From HGM04593 sp045588485 (lineage in GTDB: Bacteria > Bacteroidota > Bacteroidia > Bacteroidales > Bacteroidaceae), in contig JAZNEI010000018.1 in NCBI GenBank assembly GCA_045588485.1, forward strand, positions 14,854-78,853: a stretch of 64,000 nt of DNA. The letters run 5' to 3'. The notes beneath the pieces were generated by a model. It searched no databases. It saw only the letters and a program-made list of their open reading frames with translations, and was not told the origin of the DNA. Within the stretch, counting starts at the first letter, position 1. The number at the start of each line of letters is the position of its first letter. Shown piece after piece: positions 1 through 7,912 of the stretch. The position numbers were made by a program, and so were the translations under genes.

Positions 1-108
1 ATAGTATTTATATTCTGTTTTGGTATGTCTGCTTAGGGCTTTGTATGGTACTGTTTGTATAAAAACTACTCGTATGTGCAATTTAAATGTTGTTTTTGTC
101 CTTTTTTG

Positions 109-139
109 TTGGGAATTTAACAAATTCTGACTATTTTTG
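109..139 (+). promoter_or_regulatory. Bacteroidota-type promoter of psd
   Basis: A TTG at 109-111 is followed after 20 bases by TATTTTTG at 132-139, which fits the Bacteroidota sigma consensus (TTG, 19-21 bases, TAnnTTTG). Transcription would start near 146, just before the ATG at 165. It therefore supports that ATG over an upstream in-frame start at 87. Sequence upstream of 109 holds no gene that I can support. Confidence 0.7.
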
Positions 140-164
140 TCCATGCAATCTCAATCTACATTCA

Positions 165-851
165 ATGAAAAGAATCAGAAAAATTAAAAAGATGCGTATT
201 CACAGAGAAGGAACAAGTATTCTTGTTACCTCTTGTGCAATATTTCTGCTAATTAATGCATTGTGCTGGTATTTTATTCCTTCCGATATATTTAACGTTG
301 CCGTTTCGGGTATTTCACTTTTTATATACCTATTGATGGTAAATTTCTTCCGCAGCCCAAAACGAGTTTTTGAGGGTGAAGTTGATAAAACGGTTGTGGC
401 ACCTGCAGATGGTAGGATTGTAGTTGTTGAGAAAGTCTTTGAACCCGACCATTTCAAGGATTTCAGAATAATGATTTCGATATTCATGAGTCCCATGAAT
501 GTGCATGCTAACTGGTATCCGGTAGAGGGAACGGTTACACGTGTAGAGCATATGAGTGGACGTTTCCATAAGGCTTGGCTGCCAAAGGCAAGCACCGAAA
601 ATGAGCGCTCATTGGTGGTTATACGCACCGAGAGTGGAGCAGATGTACTTGTGCGTCAGGTTGCAGGAGCGATGGCACGACGTATTGTAACGTATGCCGA
701 GGTCGGTGAAGAGTGTTATATCGACGAGCACATGGGATTCATTAAGTTCGGTTCGCGAGTAGATGTATATCTGCCTTTGGATACCGAGGTTTATGTCGAC
801 CTTGAACAAAAAACTGTTGGTAACGAGACTGTGATTGCTAAATTAAAGTAA
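165..851 (+). CDS. psd: phosphatidylserine decarboxylase proenzyme
   Basis: Decarboxylates phosphatidylserine to phosphatidylethanolamine at the inner membrane. The 228-residue protein has two hydrophobic segments near the N-terminus (about residues 15-60) and the conserved core with FMSPMNVHANWYPV, PKASTENERS and the C-terminal FGSR motif. Ser197 of FGSR is the expected site of self-cleavage and pyruvoyl formation, as in the short PSD-A class. The frame is open from 87, but I start at ATG 165 because the promoter's start site falls at about 146 and the family begins with the basic MKRIRKIKK stretch. pssA, which makes its substrate, follows 92 bases downstream on the same strand, so the two form a phosphatidylethanolamine synthesis pair. 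Confidence 0.95.
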   Translation: MKRIRKIKKMRIHREGTSILVTSCAIFLLINALCWYFIPSDIFNVAVSGISLFIYLLMVNFFRSPKRVFEGEVDKTVVAPADGRIVVVEKVFEPDHFKDFRIMISIFMSPMNVHANWYPVEGTVTRVEHMSGRFHKAWLPKASTENERSLVVIRTESGADVLVRQVAGAMARRIVTYAEVGEECYIDEHMGFIKFGSRVDVYLPLDTEVYVDLEQKTVGNETVIAKLK

Positions 852-943
852 AATTCTCGAGTATTTTTAGACTAACCATAGCTGTGTGAGATTTATTCTG
901 TTTCTTAGAGAATCGCTCTCGTCGGCTGCTAAATAATAAAGAA

Positions 944-1642
944 ATGTCCATCAAGAAGCATATACCAAATTCAATAACCTGTTGTAACCTCTTTTCGGGT
1001 TGTATAGCGTGTACAATGGCATTTGAGGGTTATTTTGTATGGGCGCTGGCATTTATTGTCTTAGGTGCAGTCTTTGATTTTTTTGATGGAATGGCTGCAC
1101 GTCTGTTGCATGTCAGTTCTCCAATGGGTGTCGAGATGGACTCCCTTGCCGATGATGTAACTTTCGGATTTGCTCCTGCTGCGGTGGTGTTTAATTTTAT
1201 GCAGCAGTTGTCTTATCCGGTCTATCTCGAATCTATTGCATGGCTGTTACCATACACTGCATTTTTTATTGCAGTTTTTTCGGCTCTTCGTTTGGCAAAA
1301 TTTAATATTGATACACGACAGACTACATCTTTCATAGGTCTGCCTACACCTGCCAATGCACTTTTCTGGGTATCTCTTGTAGCAGGTGCAGGCGATTGGG
1401 TGTTGGGGCTTAATGCAGGATGGTTCTTGATGTTGGCACTAATAGCCCTCTCTTCTTATCTATTGGTGAGCGAGATAAAAATGTTCTCTTTGAAGTTTAA
1501 ACGACTTGCTTGGCGTGCCAACCGTCGACGTTACATCTTCTTGATTGTGGCATTGCCTATGCTCTCTCTTGGACTTGTTGCTGCGGTTCCCATTATCACT
1601 TGGTATGTCATTTTGTCGGTATATCTCTCGTTAAAGAAGTAA
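944..1642 (+). CDS. pssA: CDP-diacylglycerol--serine O-phosphatidyltransferase
   Basis: Joins CDP-diacylglycerol and serine to make phosphatidylserine, the substrate of the upstream psd product. The 232-residue integral membrane protein carries the CDP-alcohol phosphotransferase signature DGMAARLLHVSSPMGVEMD followed by SLAD, with the expected aspartates at about residues 48-73. Around it are about six to eight hydrophobic segments. It is followed by DUF4834, which has its own promoter. The start at 944 is the first in-frame ATG after the psd stop and gives a normal family length. Confidence 0.95.
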   Translation: MSIKKHIPNSITCCNLFSGCIACTMAFEGYFVWALAFIVLGAVFDFFDGMAARLLHVSSPMGVEMDSLADDVTFGFAPAAVVFNFMQQLSYPVYLESIAWLLPYTAFFIAVFSALRLAKFNIDTRQTTSFIGLPTPANALFWVSLVAGAGDWVLGLNAGWFLMLALIALSSYLLVSEIKMFSLKFKRLAWRANRRRYIFLIVALPMLSLGLVAAVPIITWYVILSVYLSLKK

Positions 1643-1668
1643 ATTAAGAAATTTTGTCTTATTAATTT

Positions 1669-1698
1669 TTGCTTGCTACCCCTTTGGCATTATTTTTG
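1669..1698 (+). promoter_or_regulatory. promoter upstream of the small leader ORF and the DUF4834 gene
   Basis: TTG at 1669-1671, a 19-base spacer and TATTTTTG at 1691-1698 match the Bacteroidota consensus exactly. The predicted start near 1705 leaves about 70 bases of leader before the DUF4834 ATG, and that leader contains the short reading frame at 1721-1780. Confidence 0.7.
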
Positions 1699-1720
1699 CA
1701 GTACCCTTAGTGTATCATAT

Positions 1721-1780
1721 ATGAAAGAGCCGGAGACACCGGAGCATTCTTTCGCAGGTATATTTATATTAAAGGTATGA
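1721..1780 (+). CDS. possible 19-residue leader peptide overlapping the DUF4834 start
   Basis: An ATG at 1721 opens a frame of 19 codons (MKEPETPEHSFAGIFILKV). Its TGA stop at 1778-1780 overlaps the ATG of the next gene at 1777 in the four-base form ATGA, which is typical of translational coupling. It lies just after the predicted transcript start, in an AT-rich initiation context. I do not recognise the peptide. The same bases can fold weakly (gaaaga at 1723-1728 against tctttc at 1748-1753), so they may act as structure rather than code. Whether it is translated is not known. Confidence 0.35.
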   Translation: MKEPETPEHSFAGIFILKV

Positions 1781-2091
1781 GCATTTTAATTTTTGTACTT
1801 CTTTTTATACTTATCATCTTTATTGTCGGACTCTCATTCGTATTTTCGATAGTCCGGGGAATACTTTCGTTCTTAGGACTGGGACGAAGAAAAACAGGAG
1901 GTTCCTATAGGCAGGAACAGCGGGATAATAGCTATGGTGGGTATCGTCAACAGCAAAGTGACAGACAACAGAATACCGATGTCTCGGGATGGCACTATTC
2001 GCCCGAGGCGGAGAATAAACGCAAGAGGCGTAAAAAGATTTTCGATGCTAACGAGGGAGAGTATGTCGATTTTGAGGAGATAAAGGAGTAA
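1777..2091 (+). CDS. DUF4834 family small membrane protein
   Basis: A 104-residue protein with one long N-terminal transmembrane segment (about residues 2-32). A Gln/Tyr/Arg-rich, probably disordered middle follows, then a basic stretch and a conserved acidic tail (KKIFDANEGEYVDFEEIKE). The layout and tail match the DUF4834 family of Bacteroidota, whose function is unknown. It sits after psd and pssA but has its own promoter, and its start overlaps the stop of the small leader frame by ATGA. A strong terminator follows within ten bases. Confidence 0.8.
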   Translation: MSILIFVLLFILIIFIVGLSFVFSIVRGILSFLGLGRRKTGGSYRQEQRDNSYGGYRQQQSDRQQNTDVSGWHYSPEAENKRKRRKKIFDANEGEYVDFEEIKE

Positions 2092-2095
2092 AAAA

Positions 2096-2134
2096 ACAGA
2101 GTGTAAAAGCGATGGCTTTTACACTCTGTTTTTG
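2096..2134. terminator. bidirectional terminator between DUF4834 and tadA
   Basis: A perfect 15-base inverted repeat (2096-2110 and 2115-2129) with the four-base loop gatg is flanked by A-run and T-run on the two sides. It can therefore end both the plus-strand psd/pssA/DUF4834 transcript and the minus-strand tadA transcript. Confidence 0.9.
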
Positions 2135-2149
2135 CTGTGTTCTCTTATA

Positions 2150-2590
2150 TTATCTTTTTTCTTTAAAGAACGATTTCATAAGTTGAGCCGACTCTTCAGA
2201 ACATACTCCGCTGACAACTTCGGTCTTTGGGTGCAGGACATCCGGAGCCAAGCGTCTGTAACCTCTTTTCTCGTCATCGGCACCGTATACAAGACGGCCC
2301 AATTGTGCCCAGCCTATGGCTCCTGCACACATAGGGCACGGTTCTACGGTGACGTACAAAGTACAATCGTTAAGGTATTTGCCACCTATATGTGATGCTG
2401 CTGCTGTTATCGCTTGCATCTCGGCATGTGCGGTGACATCATTAAGGGTCTCTGTGAGGTTATGGCATCGGGCTATTATACGCTCGTTGCATACTACAAT
2501 GGCTCCTACCGGAACTTCACCAAGGTCGTATGCTTTGCGGGCCTCGGCTATTGCCTGGTGCATATAGTATATGTCTCTGTTATCGTTCAT
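2150..2590 (-). CDS. tadA: tRNA adenosine(34) deaminase (nucleoside deaminase family)
   Basis: Zinc-dependent deaminase expected to convert A34 to inosine in tRNA-Arg. The 146-residue protein shows the cytidine/deoxycytidylate deaminase fold motifs: HAE (in TAHAEMQAI) with the proton-shuttle Glu, and PCPMCAG with the two zinc Cys. The frame is open to 2695, but I start at the ATG at 2590 (MNDNRDIYYMHQAI). The upstream part overlaps the preceding gene, which ends at 2646, and is not family-like. It is co-oriented with that small gene and probably cotranscribed. Guanine deaminase-type activity is the main alternative, but the length and motifs favour TadA. Confidence 0.88.
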   Translation of the reverse strand: MNDNRDIYYMHQAIAEARKAYDLGEVPVGAIVVCNERIIARCHNLTETLNDVTAHAEMQAITAAASHIGGKYLNDCTLYVTVEPCPMCAGAIGWAQLGRLVYGADDEKRGYRRLAPDVLHPKTEVVSGVCSEESAQLMKSFFKEKR

Positions 2591-2645
2591 AGTTGTTTTG
2601 TCTTTATTGTTTAGAAAATAATGTTGTTGCTTTTTTTCTGTATCT

Positions 2646-2882
2646 TTATCGGCGCATTTCGTGTTCGTTGAAAAGAGTGGGATAGTCTTCGTCAATATTC
2701 TTATAGATAAAAGCGAGGAGTGTTTCGCGCATCCAGTTGCTCTTGTTGCCTATCTTGTGCTTTTTAAGATATTCGTCAATGATTCTATTCTCCTCGTCGC
2801 TCACAAGGCATACTACACGTTTATGCCGCACAGGTTGTATGCGGGCAGTGGTTGCCTTGGGTCTTTTTTTGGTGGATGCCAT
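2646..2882 (-). CDS. small basic protein, ribbon-helix-helix/MobC-like, conserved upstream of tadA
   Basis: A 78-residue protein with a basic, Lys/Arg-rich N-terminus and a core VRHKRVVCLVSDEENRIIDEY. A helix with NKSNWMRETLLAF and an acidic ending (DEDYPTLF) follow. This resembles the ribbon-helix-helix segment of mobilisation-type proteins, with strand, helix and RE-containing helix, but no relaxase gene is near. I recognise the ending as common in Bacteroidales, not a specific function. It is the first gene of a two-gene unit with tadA under a well-matched promoter. DNA or RNA binding is inference from composition. Confidence 0.65.
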   Translation of the reverse strand: MASTKKRPKATTARIQPVRHKRVVCLVSDEENRIIDEYLKKHKIGNKSNWMRETLLAFIYKNIDEDYPTLFNEHEMRR

Positions 2883-2929
2883 TTATCTGTAAACTAAGAA
2901 AGGTTTTGAAATACTGATATTCTATTGTG

Positions 2930-2960
2930 CAAAATTACATTTAAGTTGCTCTAAAAACAA
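2930..2960 (-). promoter_or_regulatory. promoter for the small RHH-like gene and tadA
   Basis: Read on the minus strand, TTG (2958-2960), 20 bases and TAATTTTG (2930-2937) match the Bacteroidota consensus. It lies back to back with the yraN promoter at 2970-3000. Confidence 0.7.
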
Positions 2961-2969
2961 ACTTTTTTA

Positions 2970-3000
2970 TTGTCTTTTGCTCTTGGAATGGTTATCTTAG
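2970..3000 (+). promoter_or_regulatory. probable promoter of yraN-yjbR-birA
   Basis: TTG at 2970-2972, 20 bases, then TATCTTAG at 2993-3000. The -7 element departs from TAnnTTTG at one position, but the spacing is exact and transcription would start about 15 bases before the ATG at 3021. Confidence 0.5.
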
Positions 3001-3020
3001 CGCAATAAATGATAAATTTT

Positions 3021-3386
3021 ATGGCTGAACATAATTTGTTAGGTAATAAAGGCGAGATGTTGGCCGCACGGTATCTTATGGAGCAGGGTTTTGCGATACG
3101 CGAATATAACTGGAGAAGCGGGCATAAGGAGATTGATCTTGTAGCGCAAGAGCATGATGTGCTTGTCTTTGTCGAGGTAAAGACACGTAGTAACGAGGCT
3201 TTTGGCGATGCTCGGGATGCTGTCACTCTGATGAAACAGCGTCGTCTGGTGCTCGCTGCCGAAGCTTATGTCAAGGCCCGGAAAATAGATCTTGAGACTC
3301 GGTTCGATATTGTTACTGTGGTGGGCAATGGCGAGGAACATATTATAGAGCATATTAGAGATGCATTTTATCCGCAACTATCATGA
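3021..3386 (+). CDS. yraN: YraN/UPF0102 family endonuclease-like protein
   Basis: A 121-residue protein of the UPF0102 family with a PD-(D/E)XK nuclease-like core: GNKGEMLAARYL, then EIDLVAQEHDVLVFVEVKTR, where the Asp, Glu and Lys match the expected active-site pattern. Its cellular role is not settled; the family is linked to DNA processing only by fold. I start at ATG 3021 (MAEHNLLGNKGE), 12 bases inside the longest frame, because family members begin in this way and the predicted transcript starts near 3007. The downstream gene overlaps its stop by four bases. Confidence 0.88.
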   Translation: MAEHNLLGNKGEMLAARYLMEQGFAIREYNWRSGHKEIDLVAQEHDVLVFVEVKTRSNEAFGDARDAVTLMKQRRLVLAAEAYVKARKIDLETRFDIVTVVGNGEEHIIEHIRDAFYPQLS

Positions 3387-3730
3387 ATATTGAAGAAGCA
3401 CGCCTTTACTGCTTGAGTATGCAGGGGGCTACCGAGGATTTTCCTTTCGATGAGACTACGCTTGCCTTTCGCATCGAGGGTAAGATATTTGCTTGTGTCG
3501 ACCTAATGAATACAACATGGTTTTGTGTCAAATGCAATCCTGAACGTGCTATTGAGCTACGTGAAAGATATGAGCAGATTGCTCCTGCATGGCATTGGAA
3601 CAAGAAGTATTGGAATCAGTTGGATATTGAGCATCTTCCCGATGAACTTGTTTGTGAATGTATTTTACATTCGTATGACGAGGTCTTAAAGAAATTACCT
3701 AAGAAAATACGCATAAAATATGGCAGATGA
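3383..3730 (+). CDS. MmcQ/YjbR family protein
   Basis: A 115-residue protein matching the MmcQ/YjbR family (CyaY-like fold). Conserved features are GATEDFPFDETTLAFRIEGKIF near the start, an aromatic region WHWNKKYWNQLD and the C-terminal LHSYDEVLKKLPKK. The family is often called DNA-binding, but the biochemical role is unclear. It overlaps yraN by ATGA and birA by 11 bases, so the three are translated from one message. Confidence 0.85.
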   Translation: MNIEEARLYCLSMQGATEDFPFDETTLAFRIEGKIFACVDLMNTTWFCVKCNPERAIELRERYEQIAPAWHWNKKYWNQLDIEHLPDELVCECILHSYDEVLKKLPKKIRIKYGR

Positions 3731-4478
3731 GTCGGTAAATATTTATAGAGTGCATCTTGGTGTTGTAGATTCTACGAACAGTTATGTACGAGACGAGGCT
3801 GAAACTCTTGCAAGATTGGCTTGTGGGGCAGGTATTATAGCTGTCACAGCCGATGCGCAAACGGCCGGACGTGGGCAGAGGGGCAATCGTTGGCTATCGA
3901 AAGACGGAGAGAATATGTTGCTTACTATTCTTGTAGAACCGCGTTTCCTTGTACCTTCACGGCAGTTCGCACTCTCTCAGGCTATTGCTTTGGCAGTTCG
4001 GGATACAATGTTGAAATATGGTATTATGGCAAGACTTAAATGGCCTAATGATATTTATGTAGAAAAAGGCAAGCTTGCGGGTATCTTGATAGAACTTGAC
4101 TATGAGGCCGATTATATTGCGAGTGCGATTATAGGTGTAGGGCTGAATGTAAATCAGACTGAGTTTGCACCGATGGAGTGTATTCCCACGTCGATGAAAA
4201 TACTCACAGGTCGAGATTTTAATGTAAATGAAGTAACCGACTCGATATTGCTCTCTTTTGCAAAACGATATTCATTGATGAAAGAGTGCAACTTATCTTT
4301 GGCCGACGAGTATAAACAATCTTTAATGGGGTGGGGAGTTTCGCAGCATTACAAAGATATGTCGGGAACTTTTGATGCTGTTATTGAGGATGTTGAACCC
4401 GACGGTCATATTCTGTTGCGTAGCGACGATGGTGAATTGCGTCGTTTCGCATTTAAAGAGGTTGAACTCTGTATTTAA
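3720..4478 (+). CDS. birA: biotin--[acetyl-CoA-carboxylase] ligase
   Basis: Attaches biotin to the biotin-carrier domain of carboxylases, using ATP. The 252-residue protein has the biotin-binding loop GRGQRGNRW (about residues 53-61), the KWPNDIYV segment and the GVGLNVNQ region of class I BPL. It starts directly with the catalytic domain (VVDSTNSYVRDE) and has no N-terminal helix-turn-helix, so it should be a ligase without the repressor role of E. coli BirA. The C-terminal small domain (about 205-252) is present. It is the last gene of the yraN-yjbR-birA unit. Confidence 0.93.
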   Translation: MADESVNIYRVHLGVVDSTNSYVRDEAETLARLACGAGIIAVTADAQTAGRGQRGNRWLSKDGENMLLTILVEPRFLVPSRQFALSQAIALAVRDTMLKYGIMARLKWPNDIYVEKGKLAGILIELDYEADYIASAIIGVGLNVNQTEFAPMECIPTSMKILTGRDFNVNEVTDSILLSFAKRYSLMKECNLSLADEYKQSLMGWGVSQHYKDMSGTFDAVIEDVEPDGHILLRSDDGELRRFAFKEVELCI

Positions 4479-4570
4479 AAACCGTATAAAGCAAGCAAAT
4501 TTGATAAGTCGGCGAATTGTCGGGTTATAGGAATGAACCCTATATTAATGTCTATTAAATTATCTCTTAA

Positions 4571-4786
4571 TCACCTCTTTCCTTCGTTCTCGCGCTCCTT
4601 GCGCAGTCTCTGACGGCGGCGCATCAAGAACCACAGGCAGACGAGTGCAGCGTATGATACGCCTATTATAGCCCACTTTTCGTTGTTGCTCATCTCGTGG
4701 TTGCGTGGAAAGAAGTAGATATACATGCAGGTGGTGTATATGAATAGTATTGCTACAGTCCAATTGGGGTTTTTGAGAAATCTCAT
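4571..4786 (-). CDS. small two-helix membrane protein
   Basis: A 71-residue protein with two hydrophobic helices (about residues 9-26 and 37-55) joined by a short polar loop, and a strongly basic C-terminal tail (MRRRQRLRKERENEGKR). It lies alone on the minus strand between birA and pyrH. An overlapping frame in the same place encodes nothing hydrophobic or family-like. I do not recognise a named family; small proteins of this type at this position occur in Bacteroidales. Function unknown. Confidence 0.6.
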   Translation of the reverse strand: MRFLKNPNWTVAILFIYTTCMYIYFFPRNHEMSNNEKWAIIGVSYAALVCLWFLMRRRQRLRKERENEGKR

Positions 4787-4945
4787 AATAGTCGTTTTTT
4801 TTATTTGCTGCTAAGGTACTCTTTTTTTTAATATCTTAATTGATAAATGGTTTAAAGATGCTATTATTTAACCTTTGTTGCACTTTAGCAAAAAAAAATA
4901 TATATTCGCACAATAAATGTATGATTAACCAAAAAAAAGAAAAAT

Positions 4946-5656
4946 ATGGCAAAATTTAATCGCATTCTCCTAAAACTCAGTGGAGAGAGCCTTATGGGTG
5001 AACAGGGTTATGGTATCGATGTTAAGCGTCTTAATGAGTATGCTGCACAGATTAAAGAGGTTTCCGAGATGGGTGTGCAGATTGGAATTGTTATCGGCGG
5101 TGGTAACATTTTTCGTGGTCTTACCGGTGCAGGCAAGGGCTTCGACCGTGTCAAAGGCGACCAGATGGGTATGATGGCTACTGTTATTAACAGTCTCGCC
5201 TTAAGCTCGGCTCTCGAGGCAGCCGGCGTTCCTACGAAGGTGCTTACTGCTATACGTATGGAGCCTGTAGGCGAGTTTTATACAAAGTGGAAAGCTATAG
5301 ATGCTATGAAAGAGGGTCGTGTGGTTATTATGGCAGCAGGTACAGGCAGTCCTTATTTCACAACCGATACAGGCTCATCGCTTCGTGGCATAGAGATTGA
5401 AGCCGATGTAATGCTCAAGGGTACACGTGTCGATGGTATTTACACTGCCGACCCCGAAAAGGACCCCACTGCAACGAAGTTCAGCGATATATCTTACGAC
5501 GAGGTTATCAGTCGCGGACTAAAGGTTATGGATATTACAGCTACTGCAATGTGCCGCGAGAATAATCTGCCTATCTATGTCTTTAATATGGATGTTGTGG
5601 GTAACCTTAAAAAAGTTATGAACGGCGAGGAGATTGGTACTTTTGTACACCCTTGA
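4946..5656 (+). CDS. pyrH: UMP kinase
   Basis: Phosphorylates UMP to UDP with ATP in pyrimidine nucleotide synthesis. The 236-residue protein is a full-length amino acid kinase family member with LKLSGESLMG at the N-terminus, IVIGGGNIFRG, the GTGSPYFTTDT nucleotide-binding region and LKGTRVDGIYTADPEKDP. The leader has a weak TATATTCG element at 4911-4918 without a well-placed TTG. A strong terminator follows eight bases after the stop, so the gene is probably monocistronic. Confidence 0.96.
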   Translation: MAKFNRILLKLSGESLMGEQGYGIDVKRLNEYAAQIKEVSEMGVQIGIVIGGGNIFRGLTGAGKGFDRVKGDQMGMMATVINSLALSSALEAAGVPTKVLTAIRMEPVGEFYTKWKAIDAMKEGRVVIMAAGTGSPYFTTDTGSSLRGIEIEADVMLKGTRVDGIYTADPEKDPTATKFSDISYDEVISRGLKVMDITATAMCRENNLPIYVFNMDVVGNLKKVMNGEEIGTFVHP

Positions 5657-5665
5657 TTTCTACTA

Positions 5666-5711
5666 TATATAAAAATGTAGAGCACTTTTTGGTGCTCTAC
5701 ATTTTTATATA
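5666..5711. terminator. bidirectional terminator between pyrH and the Cthe_2159-type gene
   Basis: A 20-base perfect inverted repeat (5666-5685 and 5692-5711) with a six-base T-rich loop. It contains A and T runs on the two arms, so it can serve the convergent genes on both sides. Confidence 0.9.
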
Positions 5712-5727
5712 GCTTCTGCTATCGTTT

Positions 5728-7431
5728 TTAGGGAATGTCGGGATAGTCCTGAGTATAGCATTTCAGCATCAGCCATCCACCGTTGATATCTAATTCGGAA
5801 TTTAATGATGAAATGTTGCTTGGTGACAGTGCTTTTACAATGCCGCCATTTAGTATCAGGTAATCGGACGATATTGCAACATCCTTGGATGACGATGCTA
5901 TAAGTGTGCCATCATTGACTGTCAAATCAACACAAGTAATGGCACGTGTCTTCTTGTTGTCAACATCATCGTAGTAGTTCTCTCCATCGGCAATAAGGGT
6001 TACATTGCCGCCATCTATCGTTACATTGCCGTCGCAGTTAATGGCTTTTGCTCCATCTCCGGTACATTTTATAGCAAGTATTCCGTTTTTGATGGTAAGT
6101 TCTCCGGCACATTTTACTCCTGCAGCAGCTGTCGTGTCAGATTCGTTTATGTCACCTGTGGCAATACCTGTAAGTTCGCCTCCCGATAGTGTCATACTGC
6201 CGTCGCAGTTTATGATTTTAGAACCATTGCCTTCGGTCTGTGCTCTTACTACACCTCCGTTCTGCACGTAATCGCCCTCGCATTTTATTGCCGAACTCTT
6301 CGCTTCGCTTGTATAGATATTTATCAATCCTCCGTTTATGGTTGCAGATGCGTTTACTGTGATGTTGGCATCCTCGTTAGATACTTTTATTGCTTCTCCT
6401 GCACTGTTGAGTGTGAGAACACCTGCTTCGATAAGAACATTGCCTTTGCCGCAGTCGATGGCATCGCCCTCGCACGAGACGTTAATCTCGGGACGTTGTG
6501 CTGCAGTACGTCCTACTCTGAAGCTCTCGTTTGTGTGGAAGCCGTCTTTAACTGCCGAGAGGATATTTATCTTGCCGCTGCGTATGCGCAGATAGTCATC
6601 GCTGCAGATGCCGTGACCACCAAGGCTTGTGACGTTCAATGTTCCTGTACCGTTGAATATAATCTGTCCCTCGGCAAAGAGAGTGCCTTTCTGGTCTTCG
6701 GCCTCACCGCCTGTAATGGTTGGCTCGGCATATACTGCACCGTCGCAAAGATTGTTTGTGGTTCCTGCGCCTATTGTAAAGTAGATGGTCTTTCCTGTCT
6801 GTATGTTAATGGCCGGACCATTGTTGTTCGTAAGGTCGAGACCACCCAACATAAGCTGGAACTTCTTTGTGCTGTAGAATTTAATGGAGCCGTCGCTGCA
6901 TTTTCCCTTTACAATATACTGCACCTTGCCTATTGTGGAATTAACTGTAACGTGTGTGTTGTTCTTGATAGAGATATTTATTCCACTTACAACATTGGGG
7001 ATGAGTGTCACGCCCGTTTCGCTAAATGTGATTGTCACTCGCTTCTCGGGGCTGTAGTTTTCTATAAAATCGCCCGACTCATCAATGGTCTCGTCGGTGA
7101 TAATTGTCTCTGTTACCTCGCTGAACTCGGGAGTATTGTTGCTTATTGTTACTACGGGTGTAACATCTGTCTCTAACAGGGTGCTTGCTAAAGGTTTGCG
7201 AGGTACTACACTGTCAATGTCAGCAGTCGCAAAATAGTGGCTATACCAATATTCGTTTACTAAATCAGTGAACCTTATAAAACGTTGTTCGGCATTGAAT
7301 CTGATTTCGTTGTAATCTTTTATTGGAACCTCTACGGTGGTACCGTTCTTGTTGCAGATGTAAAGCGATTGGGCATTGCCCGATAGTGTAGCCAATGCCG
7401 CTATTGCTAATATAAATAGTGTCTTTTTCAT
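5728..7431 (-). CDS. secreted carbohydrate-binding domain protein (Cthe_2159/DUF4353 type)
   Basis: A 567-residue exported protein with signal peptide MKKTLFILAIAALATLSGNAQ. Residues about 25-80 form a short domain (TTVEVPIKDYNEIRF) that resembles the N-terminus of the preceding gene product. The rest, from about 110 on, is a repetitive beta-helix with recurring INGG, SGE and ITGG turns and alternating GDG or EGD motifs. This is the pattern of the Cthe_2159 polygalacturonate-binding family (DUF4353). It is the last of five minus-strand genes and overlaps the upstream stop by ATGA. In this family such genes often neighbour VTC and DUF4956 genes, as here. The true ligand is not known. Confidence 0.85.
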   Translation of the reverse strand: MKKTLFILAIAALATLSGNAQSLYICNKNGTTVEVPIKDYNEIRFNAEQRFIRFTDLVNEYWYSHYFATADIDSVVPRKPLASTLLETDVTPVVTISNNTPEFSEVTETIITDETIDESGDFIENYSPEKRVTITFSETGVTLIPNVVSGINISIKNNTHVTVNSTIGKVQYIVKGKCSDGSIKFYSTKKFQLMLGGLDLTNNNGPAINIQTGKTIYFTIGAGTTNNLCDGAVYAEPTITGGEAEDQKGTLFAEGQIIFNGTGTLNVTSLGGHGICSDDYLRIRSGKINILSAVKDGFHTNESFRVGRTAAQRPEINVSCEGDAIDCGKGNVLIEAGVLTLNSAGEAIKVSNEDANITVNASATINGGLINIYTSEAKSSAIKCEGDYVQNGGVVRAQTEGNGSKIINCDGSMTLSGGELTGIATGDINESDTTAAAGVKCAGELTIKNGILAIKCTGDGAKAINCDGNVTIDGGNVTLIADGENYYDDVDNKKTRAITCVDLTVNDGTLIASSSKDVAISSDYLILNGGIVKALSPSNISSLNSELDINGGWLMLKCYTQDYPDIP

Positions 7432-7895
7432 CGTTTCAGGAATTTAGCGGTTCTACCATCGGCACGCAATATATATATGCCTTTGGGCAGAGTGGCGATG
7501 CTTATTGTACCGTTATCGGTATCGAGCTGCCTTGTGGATATGTGGCTGCCACTCATATTGTATATCTCAATGGTTGCTCCCGCAGTAGAATTAACACTTA
7601 TTGCATCGCTCGAAATGTACTCAACAAGGTTGCTGCTGTTCTGTGGGGTAACAATATTTGTGCTCTCCAATTTGGCCGAAAAGTAGATTATGTCGGCCAT
7701 ATCATTGCTTACTGTAGTACCATCAAATTTCTCAACCTGTACAGTTGTACCACTAAATGTTATTCGACGCAATTCGTCGAATTGCACTGTCTGCTCATTT
7801 GTATTAGTCTTTATTACAAGATTCGTGCGAACATCTTGTGATATTGCAGGTAGAGCAAGAAGAATTGATACTGTTATTAGAAAAAATCTTCTCAT
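7428..7895 (-). CDS. small secreted protein with type IX-like C-terminal sorting domain
   Basis: A 155-residue protein with signal peptide (about residues 1-19, ending AISQ). Next comes a short domain NEQTVQFDELRRITFSGTTV, which resembles the N-terminus of the next gene product. A C-terminal domain follows with IEIYNMSGSHI and LPKGIYILRADGRTAKFLKR, the pattern of a T9SS type A sorting tail. It starts 17 bases after the DUF2490 gene and overlaps the next start by ATGA. With almost no catalytic core between export signal and tail, it may be an adaptor or a surface-anchored structural piece; that is inference. Confidence 0.7.
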   Translation of the reverse strand: MRRFFLITVSILLALPAISQDVRTNLVIKTNTNEQTVQFDELRRITFSGTTVQVEKFDGTTVSNDMADIIYFSAKLESTNIVTPQNSSNLVEYISSDAISVNSTAGATIEIYNMSGSHISTRQLDTDNGTISIATLPKGIYILRADGRTAKFLKR

Positions 7896-7912
7896 TTTTA
7901 GTACATTAAATA

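Noticed and set aside
2646..2882. Mobilisation gene of an integrated plasmid or transposon
   Set aside because: The resemblance is limited to a short ribbon-helix-helix-like pattern; no relaxase, origin of transfer or integrase is nearby and the position next to tadA looks chromosomal.
4479..4570. Small riboswitch-like hairpin after birA
   Set aside because: TATAGG and CCTATA pair only weakly and no conserved riboswitch core is visible.
6496..7176. Long plus-strand open frame (226 codons)
   Set aside because: It is antisense to the Cthe_2159-type gene, is rich in Cys and Tyr in an implausible mix, and has no domain. It is a shadow of biased codon use.
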